From assembly GCF_042920265.1 (NCBI RefSeq), contig NZ_JBDQZI010000001.1, positions 1 to 64,000 of the forward strand: a DNA stretch of 64,000 nt, read 5' to 3'. The stretch is from Lysinibacillus_B sp042920265. Its GTDB lineage: Bacteria > Bacillota > Bacilli > Bacillales_A > Planococcaceae. Below the pieces are notes generated by a model. That model made no database searches. It was given only the letters and a program-made list of their open reading frames with translations, and had not been told where the DNA came from. The position numbers and the translations under genes are program-made. Below, piece by piece: positions 34,695 through 42,228 of the stretch (the stretch's first letter is position 1; every line of letters starts with the position of its first letter).

Positions 34695-36107
34695 ATGGTA
34701 GTAGGAGATTTTCCAATCGAGATTGATACTCTAGTTGTTGGTGCAGGCCCTGGTGGTTATGTAGCGGCAATCCGTGCAGCGCAAACTGGACAAAAAGTAA
34801 CAGTAGTAGAGCGCGGTCAACTAGGCGGCGTATGTTTAAACGTAGGATGTATCCCATCAAAAGCATTAATCTCTGTAGGTCACCGCTTTGAGCAAGCGAA
34901 GCATTCAGATGATATGGGTGTTGTCGCATCAGACGTGAAATTAGACTGGGCTAAAGCACAAGAATTCAAAAACGGTGTTGTCAAAAAATTAGTAGGCGGC
35001 GTTGAAGGTCTATTAAAAGGCAATAAAATAGATATCGTAAAAGGTGAAGCTTACTTTGTTGATGCAAACACTGTACGTGTCATTGATGGCGATAACGCAC
35101 AAACTTATACGTTCAAAAATGCTATTTTAGCAACAGGTTCTCGTCCAGTTGAAATTCCAACATTCAAATTCACTGAGCGTGTAATCAACTCAACGGGTGC
35201 GCTTTCTTTACCAGAAGTACCAGAGAAATTAGTTGTAATCGGTGGCGGTTACATCGGTACGGAGTTAGGTTCTGCATACGCAAACTTAGGTTCACAAGTA
35301 ACAATTATCGAGGGTGGAAAAGACATCCTAGCTGGTTTCGAAAAGCAAATGACACAGGTCGTGAAAAAAGGCTTAAAGAAAAAAGGCGTAGAAGTAGTAG
35401 TAGGCGCATCAGCTAAAGGTGTACAAGAAAATGAAAACGGCGTAATCGTAACATACGAAGTTGGCGGAGAAGAAAAAACAGTTGAAGCAAACTACGTATT
35501 AGTAACTGTAGGTCGTCGTCCAAATACAGATGAAATGGGTCTTGAGCAAATCGGTGTTAAATTTGCAGAGCGCGGTTTACTTGAAGTAGATAAACAATGT
35601 CGTACGTCAGTACCAAACATTTACGCAATTGGTGATATCGTAGCGGGTCCACAACTTGCACATAAAGCATCTTACGAAGGTAAAGTAGCAGCAGAAGCAA
35701 TCGCTGGCGAGCATTCAATCGTAGATTACTTAGCAATTCCAGCAGTATGCTTCACAGATCCAGAACTTGCTACTGTAGGTTACTCAGAAGACCAAGCAAA
35801 AGCAGAAGGTATCGAAGTGAAAGCGGCGAAGTTCCCATTCGCTGCAAACGGTCGTGCATTAGCTTTAAACGCTACAGAAGGTTTCGTAAAACTTGTTGCG
35901 CGTAAAGAAGACGGTTTATTAATCGGTGCTCAAATCGTGGGTGCTGGTGCATCTGATATGATCGCTGAAATGGGTCTAGCAATCGAAGCAGGTATGACTG
36001 CTGAAGACGTAGCATTAACAATCCATGCTCACCCAACATTAGGTGAGATCACAATGGAAGCGGCTGAAGTATTACTTGGCAACCCAATCCATATCGTATC
36101 TAAATAA
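34695..36107 (+). CDS. pdhD: dihydrolipoamide dehydrogenase E3
   Basis: This 470-aa flavoprotein reoxidises dihydrolipoamide with NAD+. It has the FAD dinucleotide fold VVGAGPGGYVAA, the redox disulfide Cys47/Cys52 (GGVCLNVGCIPSK), the NAD-binding motif IGGGYIGTELGS and the C-terminal catalytic dyad HAHPTLGE. It is the last gene of the operon, 4 nt after pdhC, and ends at 36118-36155. It may also serve other 2-oxoacid dehydrogenases. Confidence 0.96.
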   Translation: MVVGDFPIEIDTLVVGAGPGGYVAAIRAAQTGQKVTVVERGQLGGVCLNVGCIPSKALISVGHRFEQAKHSDDMGVVASDVKLDWAKAQEFKNGVVKKLVGGVEGLLKGNKIDIVKGEAYFVDANTVRVIDGDNAQTYTFKNAILATGSRPVEIPTFKFTERVINSTGALSLPEVPEKLVVIGGGYIGTELGSAYANLGSQVTIIEGGKDILAGFEKQMTQVVKKGLKKKGVEVVVGASAKGVQENENGVIVTYEVGGEEKTVEANYVLVTVGRRPNTDEMGLEQIGVKFAERGLLEVDKQCRTSVPNIYAIGDIVAGPQLAHKASYEGKVAAEAIAGEHSIVDYLAIPAVCFTDPELATVGYSEDQAKAEGIEVKAAKFPFAANGRALALNATEGFVKLVARKEDGLLIGAQIVGAGASDMIAEMGLAIEAGMTAEDVALTIHAHPTLGEITMEAAEVLLGNPIHIVSK

Positions 36108-36117
36108 TTGATCAGTA

Positions 36118-36155
36118 AAGCCTTATTATTTCTTCGGAAATAATAGGGCTTTTTC
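36118..36155 (+). terminator. pdh operon terminator
   Basis: AGCCTTATTATTT pairs with AAATAATAGGGCT (one mismatch) over a CTTCGG-type loop and is followed by TTTTT. Confidence 0.85.
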
Positions 36156-36374
36156 TATTGATTAATAAAAATAATAGCCCTCATATATTAAGTTTATTTT
36201 CATCTTTTAACGTAACGGTTGACTTCAAAAATCAGTGTATACCTTGCTATTGAATCGTCTCATTTGTGTGCGTTTTGAAGAAAAAATGAACGATTTCATT
36301 CAAAATAGAGCGCTCTACAAATAGTTATTGTGATAAAAAAGAGAGAAATTTACTGAAAACGGAGGTTGCGCTGA

Positions 36375-36548
36375 GTGGGGAAAAAGATCTTTTTCGGATG
36401 GAAAACGAACAGAATCGAGCTTTTTTCGAAACATATGCCGTCATCGAAATTAGTTGGTGTGTGCCTTTATGATGCGATCATTCATAAAAAAAACGATAAC
36501 TTACGATTTTTGAATAAAAAATTTATTTGTTCATTTAAAAAACGATGA
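36375..36548 (+). CDS. possible small basic protein, 57 aa
   Basis: This open frame starts at GTG 36375 with GGAGG (36361-36365) 9 nt upstream. It encodes a basic protein (begins MGKKIFFGWKTNRIEL, ends FICSFKKR) with about 14 Lys/Arg and two cysteines. It has no recognised family and lies alone in an 840-bp intergenic region. The good RBS is the main support; AT-rich content means it could be chance. Confidence 0.35.
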   Translation: MGKKIFFGWKTNRIELFSKHMPSSKLVGVCLYDAIIHKKNDNLRFLNKKFICSFKKR

Positions 36549-36724
36549 AAATTGCTACTGGTCGTTTTTGAGATACGACTTAATTATGAATAAGTGCTAT
36601 TTAGGATAATAGTCCTTGTTTAACACTTATTTTAAATTAAGTTGTATACCGATTTCGCTATGTGACACAATTAGGGGATTCAAAATAATCGATTTCAATG
36701 ACGAGCAATAAAAATACGTACTCG

Positions 36725-36905
36725 TTGATTGGATTGGAGGCCACTCGACTGGACTCGGGCAGGAATAAGCATGAGCCGAAATAAATTAGCTGAAGTCGTG
36801 CCTGCGGAAAGTGAGTTGGCCGTAGCGGAAATTAACGTATTCCAATGCGTTTCTCAACAATATATAGAATGTTTCAATAATTAATTGAGCAAACATTCAT
36901 TTCTA
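36725..36905. repeat. degenerate copy of the interspersed repeat
   Basis: The words TGCGGAAAGTGAG, CCGTAGCGGAAATTAACG and AACAATATAT occur in the same order as the right-hand end of the 12399-12925 element (GTGGAAAGCGAG, GAGCGGAAAGCAACG, GGTAATATAT). The copy is decayed and lacks the palindromic block. Confidence 0.5.
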
Positions 36906-36951
36906 ATAATTCCCAATGTATAATAGAAGTACATCGGCAAAGGGGGAATGG

Positions 36952-37737
36952 ATGGTGGATTTACAGTTACAAGGCAAAGTAGCCATCGTGACAGGCGCGA
37001 GCAAGGGGATTGGCTTTTATACAGCGCTACAGCTCGTAAAGGAAGGGGCACATGTCACGATTTGTGCACGTGGGGAAAAATATTTAGAAGTCGCTGCCGC
37101 AAGTATTAAGCAACAAACAGGTGCTGATGTCTTGGCTGTGCCAGCAGACGTAACGAAAGAACAAGATTGCCAAGCAGTCATTGAAAAGACGATTGCTCAT
37201 TACGGCAAACTTGATATTTTAGTGAATAATGCAGGAACTGCGGCTGCTCATCCATTTGAACAAGTCGCAACAGCGTTATGGCAAACGGATTTAGATGTAA
37301 AACTTTTTGGTGCCATTCATTGTGCGAAATATGCAATTCCTTATATGAAGCAATCAGGGGGAGGGGCCATTGTCAATGTGACCGCAGTATTGGCAAAAAC
37401 ACCACCAGCAAGCTCCTTACCGACAACTGTAAGTCGTGCAGCAGGACTAGCCTTAACAAAGGCGATGAGTAACGATTTAGGCGCTTACAATATTCGGGTA
37501 AACGCCGTTTGTATTGGGCTGATTCGAAGTGATCAAATTGAAAAACGTTGGCAGAAACAAGCACCACAATTATCGTGGGATGAATATTCAGAGCAAGTCG
37601 GTCAATCGATCCCACTTGGTCGCATTGGCAGTACAGAGGAAGCGGCCAATGTTATTACTTTCTTAGTGTCTGATGCAGCATCCTATGTGACAGGGACAAC
37701 GGTCAATATTGATGGTGGGGCGGGGAGTGCATTATAA
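36952..37737 (+). CDS. SDR-fold protein without the SDR catalytic triad
   Basis: This 261-aa short-chain dehydrogenase/reductase-like protein is intact in its cofactor motifs: TGASKGIG (14-21), NNAG (93-96) and the C-terminal VTGTTVNIDGG. The active-site positions, however, are replaced. The Ser position is Ala145, and the YxxxK motif reads T158-T-V-S-R162. The usual Ser-Tyr-Lys hydride-transfer chemistry is therefore not expected; it may use another mechanism or be a binding or regulatory protein. I take ATG 36952 (RBS AGGGGG); GTG 36955 is also possible. It is monocistronic with a terminator at 37736-37776. Confidence 0.85.
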   Translation: MVDLQLQGKVAIVTGASKGIGFYTALQLVKEGAHVTICARGEKYLEVAAASIKQQTGADVLAVPADVTKEQDCQAVIEKTIAHYGKLDILVNNAGTAAAHPFEQVATALWQTDLDVKLFGAIHCAKYAIPYMKQSGGGAIVNVTAVLAKTPPASSLPTTVSRAAGLALTKAMSNDLGAYNIRVNAVCIGLIRSDQIEKRWQKQAPQLSWDEYSEQVGQSIPLGRIGSTEEAANVITFLVSDAASYVTGTTVNIDGGAGSAL

Positions 37738-37776
37738 AAGCTGTGCGTGAAGATTTTCTTCGCGCACAGCTTTTTT
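37736..37776 (+). terminator. terminator of SDR gene
   Basis: AAAAGCTGTGCG (37736-37747) pairs with CGCACAGCTTTT, followed by further T. Confidence 0.88.
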
Positions 37777-37813
37777 GCTGAAGTAAGAAGGGGGAAATGC
37801 CATCTTATTTTGC

Positions 37814-38100
37814 CTATGTAGACACGACTTGTGAAATGAAAACACGGTTGCTGATTACTAGCGATGTTTCACTTTTTTCTTTTATTGTTATCAGCTTCAC
37901 GACTATGTGTATTTTTAAATCATCAGATGCACGCCAAGCTTCAAATTGTTCTACTGAATCTCAATACATCATCACGTTCATTTCATCGTGACCTTCTGGT
38001 TGTGTACAAATATTCACTTCTACTTTATTAAAAACATCCAATCTAAAATGAAATAGTTTCAAAATTAGCTGTAAGATTTTCTTTCTCTAAATTTAGGAGC
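37814..38100 (-). pseudogene. decayed antibiotic-biosynthesis/heme-monooxygenase (ABM) gene
   Basis: Read on the - strand this segment gives VEVNICTQPEGHDEMNVMMY, a TGA stop (37961-37963), then DSVEQFEAWRASDDLK and, after a frame disturbance, EKSETSLVISNRVFISQVVST. In ABM-domain proteins such as HmoA/IsdG the tryptophan of a W-x-S-x-E-x-F-x-x-W motif follows the Tyr; here TGG has become TGA. A better frame, HSREADNNK, appears in +1 between the two halves, so at least two indels are also present. Upstream, APKFRERKS is readable but followed by stops. The gene is inactivated. There is no intact gene on the + strand here. Confidence 0.65.
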
Positions 38101-38167
38101 CTACAACTCATGTTACATGAGGTGAATTATTCGTGTTTTAATAATGATAGTAGTGTCATTTAAAATA

Positions 38168-38219
38168 TTGACAATGAATAAATCAAGCTATAAAATAAAA
38201 ATGACATATATGTCATTTT
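38168..38219 (+). promoter_or_regulatory. promoter and 22-bp palindromic operator
   Basis: TTGACA (38168-38173), 17 nt, TAAAAT (38191-38196), then a perfect 22-bp palindrome (38198-38219) centred on CATATATG, covering the transcription start. Half-site TGTCATTT also occurs at about 38154-38161. It precedes the TetR gene, so autorepression is likely. Confidence 0.8.
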
Positions 38220-38232
38220 AAGGGGGGTAACT

Positions 38233-38892
38233 ATGCCGAAGGTAAGTCATGAATATGTAATGAAAAAGAAAAACACCATTTTAGAAGCAGCTTTATCGGT
38301 TTGTAAAGTTAAGCCACTTTATGAAATTACGATGAGAGATATCATTAAAGCATCAGGAGTAAGTCAAGGAGGAATTTATCGCTATTATTCAGATTTAGAT
38401 GAAATACTTGTTGAGATTATTAATCAGATTAATACTAATGCTGACTATAAACAAGCTGTGGATATGATTATTAAGAATAGCAAAGCCCCCAAAGAGGCGA
38501 TAGAAAAGCTATTTACTTTTCTGGGAGAATATATAAAAGAAAACTTATCCACAGTTGGCAAAATTCAATTTGAGCTCACAATCTTATTTGCAAACAATCC
38601 AGAGAGACAAAAGAAAATTTTATCCAATATTACTGAAAATCAAAGCGGACAATATTTGGTTGAGAGATTATTTAATACAATTCGTGAGGGAATTTCTTTA
38701 GGTAGTTTTCATCCTGAAATATCATTAGAAGATTTGTTTACTTTTATTTTGACATCTATTGATGGCATTGTAAGAGATGTGGTTTTACAAAAATGTTACG
38801 GTATGTTCGAAAATGAGCAAGCATTATTTGATGAACTTCGCCTAATGAATACACTATGCAAGTCTGTATTATTATTGTTGAGGTCTAAATAG
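38233..38892 (+). CDS. TetR/AcrR family regulator
   Basis: This 219-aa repressor has an N-terminal TetR HTH (about 12-58: LEAALSVCKVKPLYEITMRDI, SGVSQGGIYRYYSDLDE) and a helical ligand-binding domain. ATG 38233 follows AGGGGGG. The strong palindrome at 38198-38219 is its probable operator. The next gene, a CPBP protease, begins 12 nt downstream and is likely co-transcribed and controlled by it. Base composition is more AT-rich than the neighbours (many ATA/AGA/AAT codons), consistent with acquisition of this pair. Confidence 0.87.
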   Translation: MPKVSHEYVMKKKNTILEAALSVCKVKPLYEITMRDIIKASGVSQGGIYRYYSDLDEILVEIINQINTNADYKQAVDMIIKNSKAPKEAIEKLFTFLGEYIKENLSTVGKIQFELTILFANNPERQKKILSNITENQSGQYLVERLFNTIREGISLGSFHPEISLEDLFTFILTSIDGIVRDVVLQKCYGMFENEQALFDELRLMNTLCKSVLLLLRSK

Positions 38893-38904
38893 GGGGGAGC
38901 ATAA

Positions 38905-39678
38905 TTGGGGAAAGGGGTAAGAAGGTTTCTATTTTATACATTTTTTTCATCGTGGGTACTATGGGGTGGTTTAGCGATACTAACACAATTCAATTTACTC
39001 AGATTTGGAACTCCATTATCAATAATATTATTTATTCTTGGTGGTGTCGCACCTGCGATTTGTGAGATTTGGCTAAAAAAGAAATATAGTTCTAAAGAAG
39101 AATTTAAAGCGTTTATTAGTAATATAAAAAATCCTAGACACCCATTAATATGGTATCTATTTACGGTAGGACTTGCGTTTTTAGCTTGTTTTCTACCCAC
39201 TTTTTGGGGAGGGGTATCTATCAAGAATCCCTTATATGTAGCATTAATTAATTTTCCAATCATGATTATTGGTGGTGGTTTGGAAGAAATAGGGTGGCGT
39301 GGGTATTTGCAACCTACGTTGCAAAAAAGATGGTCACCATTCACAAGTACACTAATTGTTGGGGCAATTTGGGCAATCTGGCATTTGCCATTATGGTTTG
39401 TGGTTGGCTCAAATCAAATGAACATGAACTTTCTTTGGTTTACTTTAATTGCTTTGGCATTATCTTTTTTAATGACTGTTATTTATTTATCTACTAAAAG
39501 TATTTTCTTATGTATTATTTTCCATGCTTTAATTAATTCATTTTGGGAGGTATATATTCCGAATACAAATATTTCATCCGCTTTATTTACGGTTTTGTTT
39601 GCTCTAGTTATTTTTACTGTATTTGAATTCTATCGAAAGAGGAATAACGCTAAAGGGCGCAATTTAATTCATGAGTAA
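38905..39678 (+). CDS. CPBP family intramembrane protease
   Basis: This 257-aa membrane protein has about seven hydrophobic segments and the Abi/CPBP signature EExxxRGYLQ (GLEEIGWRGYLQ, about 120-131), then a conserved HLPLW motif and FHALINS near the C-terminus. It starts at TTG 38905 after GGGGGGAG. It lies 12 nt after the TetR gene and is probably the regulated partner. In some bacteria such TetR-CPBP pairs are linked to immunity or resistance functions, but nothing in this sequence shows the substrate. Confidence 0.85.
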   Translation: MGKGVRRFLFYTFFSSWVLWGGLAILTQFNLLRFGTPLSIILFILGGVAPAICEIWLKKKYSSKEEFKAFISNIKNPRHPLIWYLFTVGLAFLACFLPTFWGGVSIKNPLYVALINFPIMIIGGGLEEIGWRGYLQPTLQKRWSPFTSTLIVGAIWAIWHLPLWFVVGSNQMNMNFLWFTLIALALSFLMTVIYLSTKSIFLCIIFHALINSFWEVYIPNTNISSALFTVLFALVIFTVFEFYRKRNNAKGRNLIHE

Positions 39679-39921
39679 CCACTATTTCACCATTTAACTA
39701 ATACTATGTTTGTTCGCGGTATATAGGCTATTCATTTAATTTATAGGTGATGGGAATTTGAAATAAGTGTTAAATATTACGAAAGAGTTAAGATGGAATT
39801 GGTATTTGAAATTCTCATCCATTTTAATCAATGTGTATTCAAAATAAGTTGTATTACTTCTTGGTAAAATTAATGTTTGCAAGTCATTCTTAATCAAACT
39901 GTATTCCAACCTAATAAATAG

Positions 39922-39945
39922 AAGCCCCCCAACCCAGGAGGCTTT
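39922..39945 (-). terminator. terminator of DUF1801 gene
   Basis: AAGCCCCCC and GGAGGCTT form an imperfect stem; on the - strand it is followed by a T-rich tract. Confidence 0.5.
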
Positions 39946-39960
39946 ATTTTCATGTTGTTA

Positions 39961-40398
39961 TTAACGACGAATAGTTCCTTCATACAGCCCAATCCACTCA
40001 TTCACTGTGATTTTGCTACACAGCTCTGCGATTAAATCAAATGGAATATGCTTTGTGGAAGTCCATCGAATACAGCTTTTTCCCATATTTAGCTTAGTCG
40101 GAACCGTTTGTGCATACGCTTGTTGAAACCATGTCAGCAGCTGTTCATCTGTATAAATGCCCATATGATAAAGGGATAAATGCCGTTTTTGAGCGGCAAT
40201 GCTAATGAATGGTAGCGGTGTATTTGGTGTGACATGATAACCTGGTGGATAGGTTTCTAGTGGTACAACATATGAAATCATATTGTACTGCATTGTTTTT
40301 TCAAATCCAGCGGGTAAATTTTCTTCAATGGTATGCATTAACTCGATCAATGCATCACGCCATTTATCATCGATTTGTGAAATATATTGTTCAAACAT
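39961..40398 (-). CDS. DUF1801 family protein
   Basis: This 145-aa protein matches the YdhG/DUF1801 fold: N-terminal helices (WRDALIELMHTIEENLPAGFEKTMQYNMISYVVP), then PFISIAAQKRHLSLYHMGIY, and the C-terminal MGKSCIRWTSTKHIPFDLIAEL. The fold is known from structural genomics and is related to frataxin-like proteins; its function is unknown to me. I chose ATG 40398 with a GTGGGA-like RBS; the longer frame is less likely. It lies 81 nt downstream of the cstA stop, on the same strand. Confidence 0.75.
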   Translation of the reverse strand: MFEQYISQIDDKWRDALIELMHTIEENLPAGFEKTMQYNMISYVVPLETYPPGYHVTPNTPLPFISIAAQKRHLSLYHMGIYTDEQLLTWFQQAYAQTVPTKLNMGKSCIRWTSTKHIPFDLIAELCSKITVNEWIGLYEGTIRR

Positions 40399-40479
40399 CG
40401 TCCCACAACCTTTGCCTCTTAATAAAACATGCATTCACGCTGATCACATATTCATGCGAAGCGCGAATGCACAATGTTG

Positions 40480-41910
40480 TTATTCTTTTATGAAAACAGG
40501 ATTATTTAATCCATTATAACGTGCAATTTGATAGGCGTAAAGTAACCCGACAACCGCTGTAGCAGATAATCCGATGATCATCGATAGATTATAGTCTAAT
40601 CCGAATCCTTCTGGTGCTACCATTAAATACGTAAAGACGACAGCTGTCATAAACATCGCTGGAAGACCAGCAATCCAGTGGAATTTTCCTTCCTTTAATA
40701 AGTAAGAAGTCGCTACCCATAGCATCACCGTTGCCACCATTTGGTTTGTCATCCCTACATAGCGCCATAGGAATTGATAGTCAATTGTTGTTAAGTAGAA
40801 TGCAGGAATTGTCACAGCTACTGTTGCTAAAATCGCGACTGTTTTTGGATTACCTTTAATGCGTGAGCCTAGGAAATCAAGCACAATCATACGAGCTGAA
40901 CGAAGTGATGTATCGCCTGTTGTAATCGGTAAGATAATCACACTTAGAATAGCTAATAAGCCACCGACAGTACCAAGTAATCCAACGGCAATCTGGTCTA
41001 CTACACCGCCAGCACCTACTGCCGTAATAACAGTGCCAAGCTCCCCTGTACCGCCAAAGAAGCTCATGCCTGCTGTACACCAAATTAAAGCAATAATCCC
41101 TTCCCCAATCATCGCACCATAAAATACTTTGCGTCCCTCTGTTTCTTTTTTGAGTGTACGAGAAATAATTGGGCTTTGTGTAGAGTGGAAGCCAGAAATG
41201 GCACCACAAGAAATCGTAATCATTAATAAAGGCCAGATGGGTAAATCAGCTGGATGCAAATTAGCAAACGTTAATTCTGGTATTTTAATATCTGAGAATA
41301 ATAATGAGACTAAAATAGTACTAGCCATAATTAGTAGTACAGCGCCGAATAACGGATAAATACGACCGATAATTTTATTAATAGGTAAAATCGCTGCGAG
41401 TAAAAAGTATAAGAAAATAATCACAATCGCAACCATAAATGTAATGCCTGTTTTCGCGGAAATAACCGCTGCAGGACCTGCTGTAAAGGCAGCAGCTACT
41501 AAAATCATTAACACGACAGATACGATATCTGTGAAGACACGCATTGCTTTTCCTAAATATTTTTGGACAAGTGTAGGAAATTGTGCGCCACCATGTCGTA
41601 GTGACAGCATACCTGCAAAATAATCGTGAACTGCACCAGCAAAAATACAACCGAATACGATCCAAACCATTGCAACAGGGCCATATAAAGCACCTGCAAT
41701 CGCCCCATAAATCGGACCAAGCCCTGCAATATTTAATAATTGAATTGTCCAACCTTTCCAAGCGGGCATCGGAATATAATCCAAGTTATCTGTTTTTGTA
41801 TAGGCAGGGGTCGGTGTTGCATCATTGACAATAAACACCTTTTCCACAAATTTACCGTAAACAATATAACCAATTAGTAATAGAAGTATAGAACCTAAAA
41901 GTGTAAACAT
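40480..41910 (-). CDS. cstA: CstA-type pyruvate/peptide transporter
   Basis: This 476-aa carbon-starvation family membrane protein has about 12-14 hydrophobic segments. It starts with the family motif KFVEKVFIVNDATPTPAYTKTDNLDYIPMP and contains AGLGPIYGAIAGALYGP and AVHDYFAGMLSLRHGGAQFP. It is shorter than classical CstA (about 600-700 aa), as are the short-form homologues found in many Bacillales. CstA/BtsT homologues import pyruvate or peptides. The promoter (41952-41980) and a cre-like site (42005-42019) suggest catabolite control. It is divergent from the GAF/PucR-type regulator. Confidence 0.85.
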   Translation of the reverse strand: MFTLLGSILLLLIGYIVYGKFVEKVFIVNDATPTPAYTKTDNLDYIPMPAWKGWTIQLLNIAGLGPIYGAIAGALYGPVAMVWIVFGCIFAGAVHDYFAGMLSLRHGGAQFPTLVQKYLGKAMRVFTDIVSVVLMILVAAAFTAGPAAVISAKTGITFMVAIVIIFLYFLLAAILPINKIIGRIYPLFGAVLLIMASTILVSLLFSDIKIPELTFANLHPADLPIWPLLMITISCGAISGFHSTQSPIISRTLKKETEGRKVFYGAMIGEGIIALIWCTAGMSFFGGTGELGTVITAVGAGGVVDQIAVGLLGTVGGLLAILSVIILPITTGDTSLRSARMIVLDFLGSRIKGNPKTVAILATVAVTIPAFYLTTIDYQFLWRYVGMTNQMVATVMLWVATSYLLKEGKFHWIAGLPAMFMTAVVFTYLMVAPEGFGLDYNLSMIIGLSATAVVGLLYAYQIARYNGLNNPVFIKE

Positions 41911-41951
41911 AAAAACTCTCCTAAAATAATTTCATTTTTTTGATAAATCGA

Positions 41952-41980
41952 ATTATATAACGCAAAAATTATTTTGACAA
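41952..41980 (-). promoter_or_regulatory. cstA promoter
   Basis: On the - strand TTGTCA (41980-41975), 17 nt, TATAAT (41957-41952), 42 nt before the cstA ATG. Confidence 0.8.
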
Positions 41981-42004
41981 ACTATTTTTAGAAAATTTTA
42001 TATA

Positions 42005-42056
42005 TTGAAAACGTTCAGTGCTACTAAAAAATTTCATGTAATCGGTTACATGAAAT
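42005..42056. promoter_or_regulatory. cre-like site and 26-bp inverted repeat
   Basis: 42005-42019 (TTGAAAACGTTCAGT) fits the cre consensus with one mismatch. 42031-42041 and 42046-42056 are a perfect inverted repeat of ATTTCATGTAA with a 4-nt centre. Both lie upstream of the cstA -35 and between the two divergent genes, so they may be the CcpA site and the binding site of the neighbouring PucR-type regulator. Confidence 0.55.
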
Positions 42057-42228
42057 CATTCATCTATTTCATACAGAAATCTTGTTATTTCATTTTTTTT
42101 ATAATAGACAGATAATTTTGTGAATTTTGAAGTGAACAGGATATCAAAATATGGTAGATTGTATATACAAAAAAATGGTTTATATAGAAAAAGAATCGAA
42201 ATGTTGGACATTTAAGGGGGCGTAATGA

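Noticed and set aside
37797..37991. 64-codon open frame on the + strand
   Set aside because: It has GGGGG upstream, but the opposite strand reads as a decayed ABM-domain gene, which explains the sequence better.
40877..41761. Frames of 110 and 127 codons opposite cstA
   Set aside because: Out-of-frame shadows on the same strand as cstA, with Trp/Cys/Arg-rich composition typical of noise.
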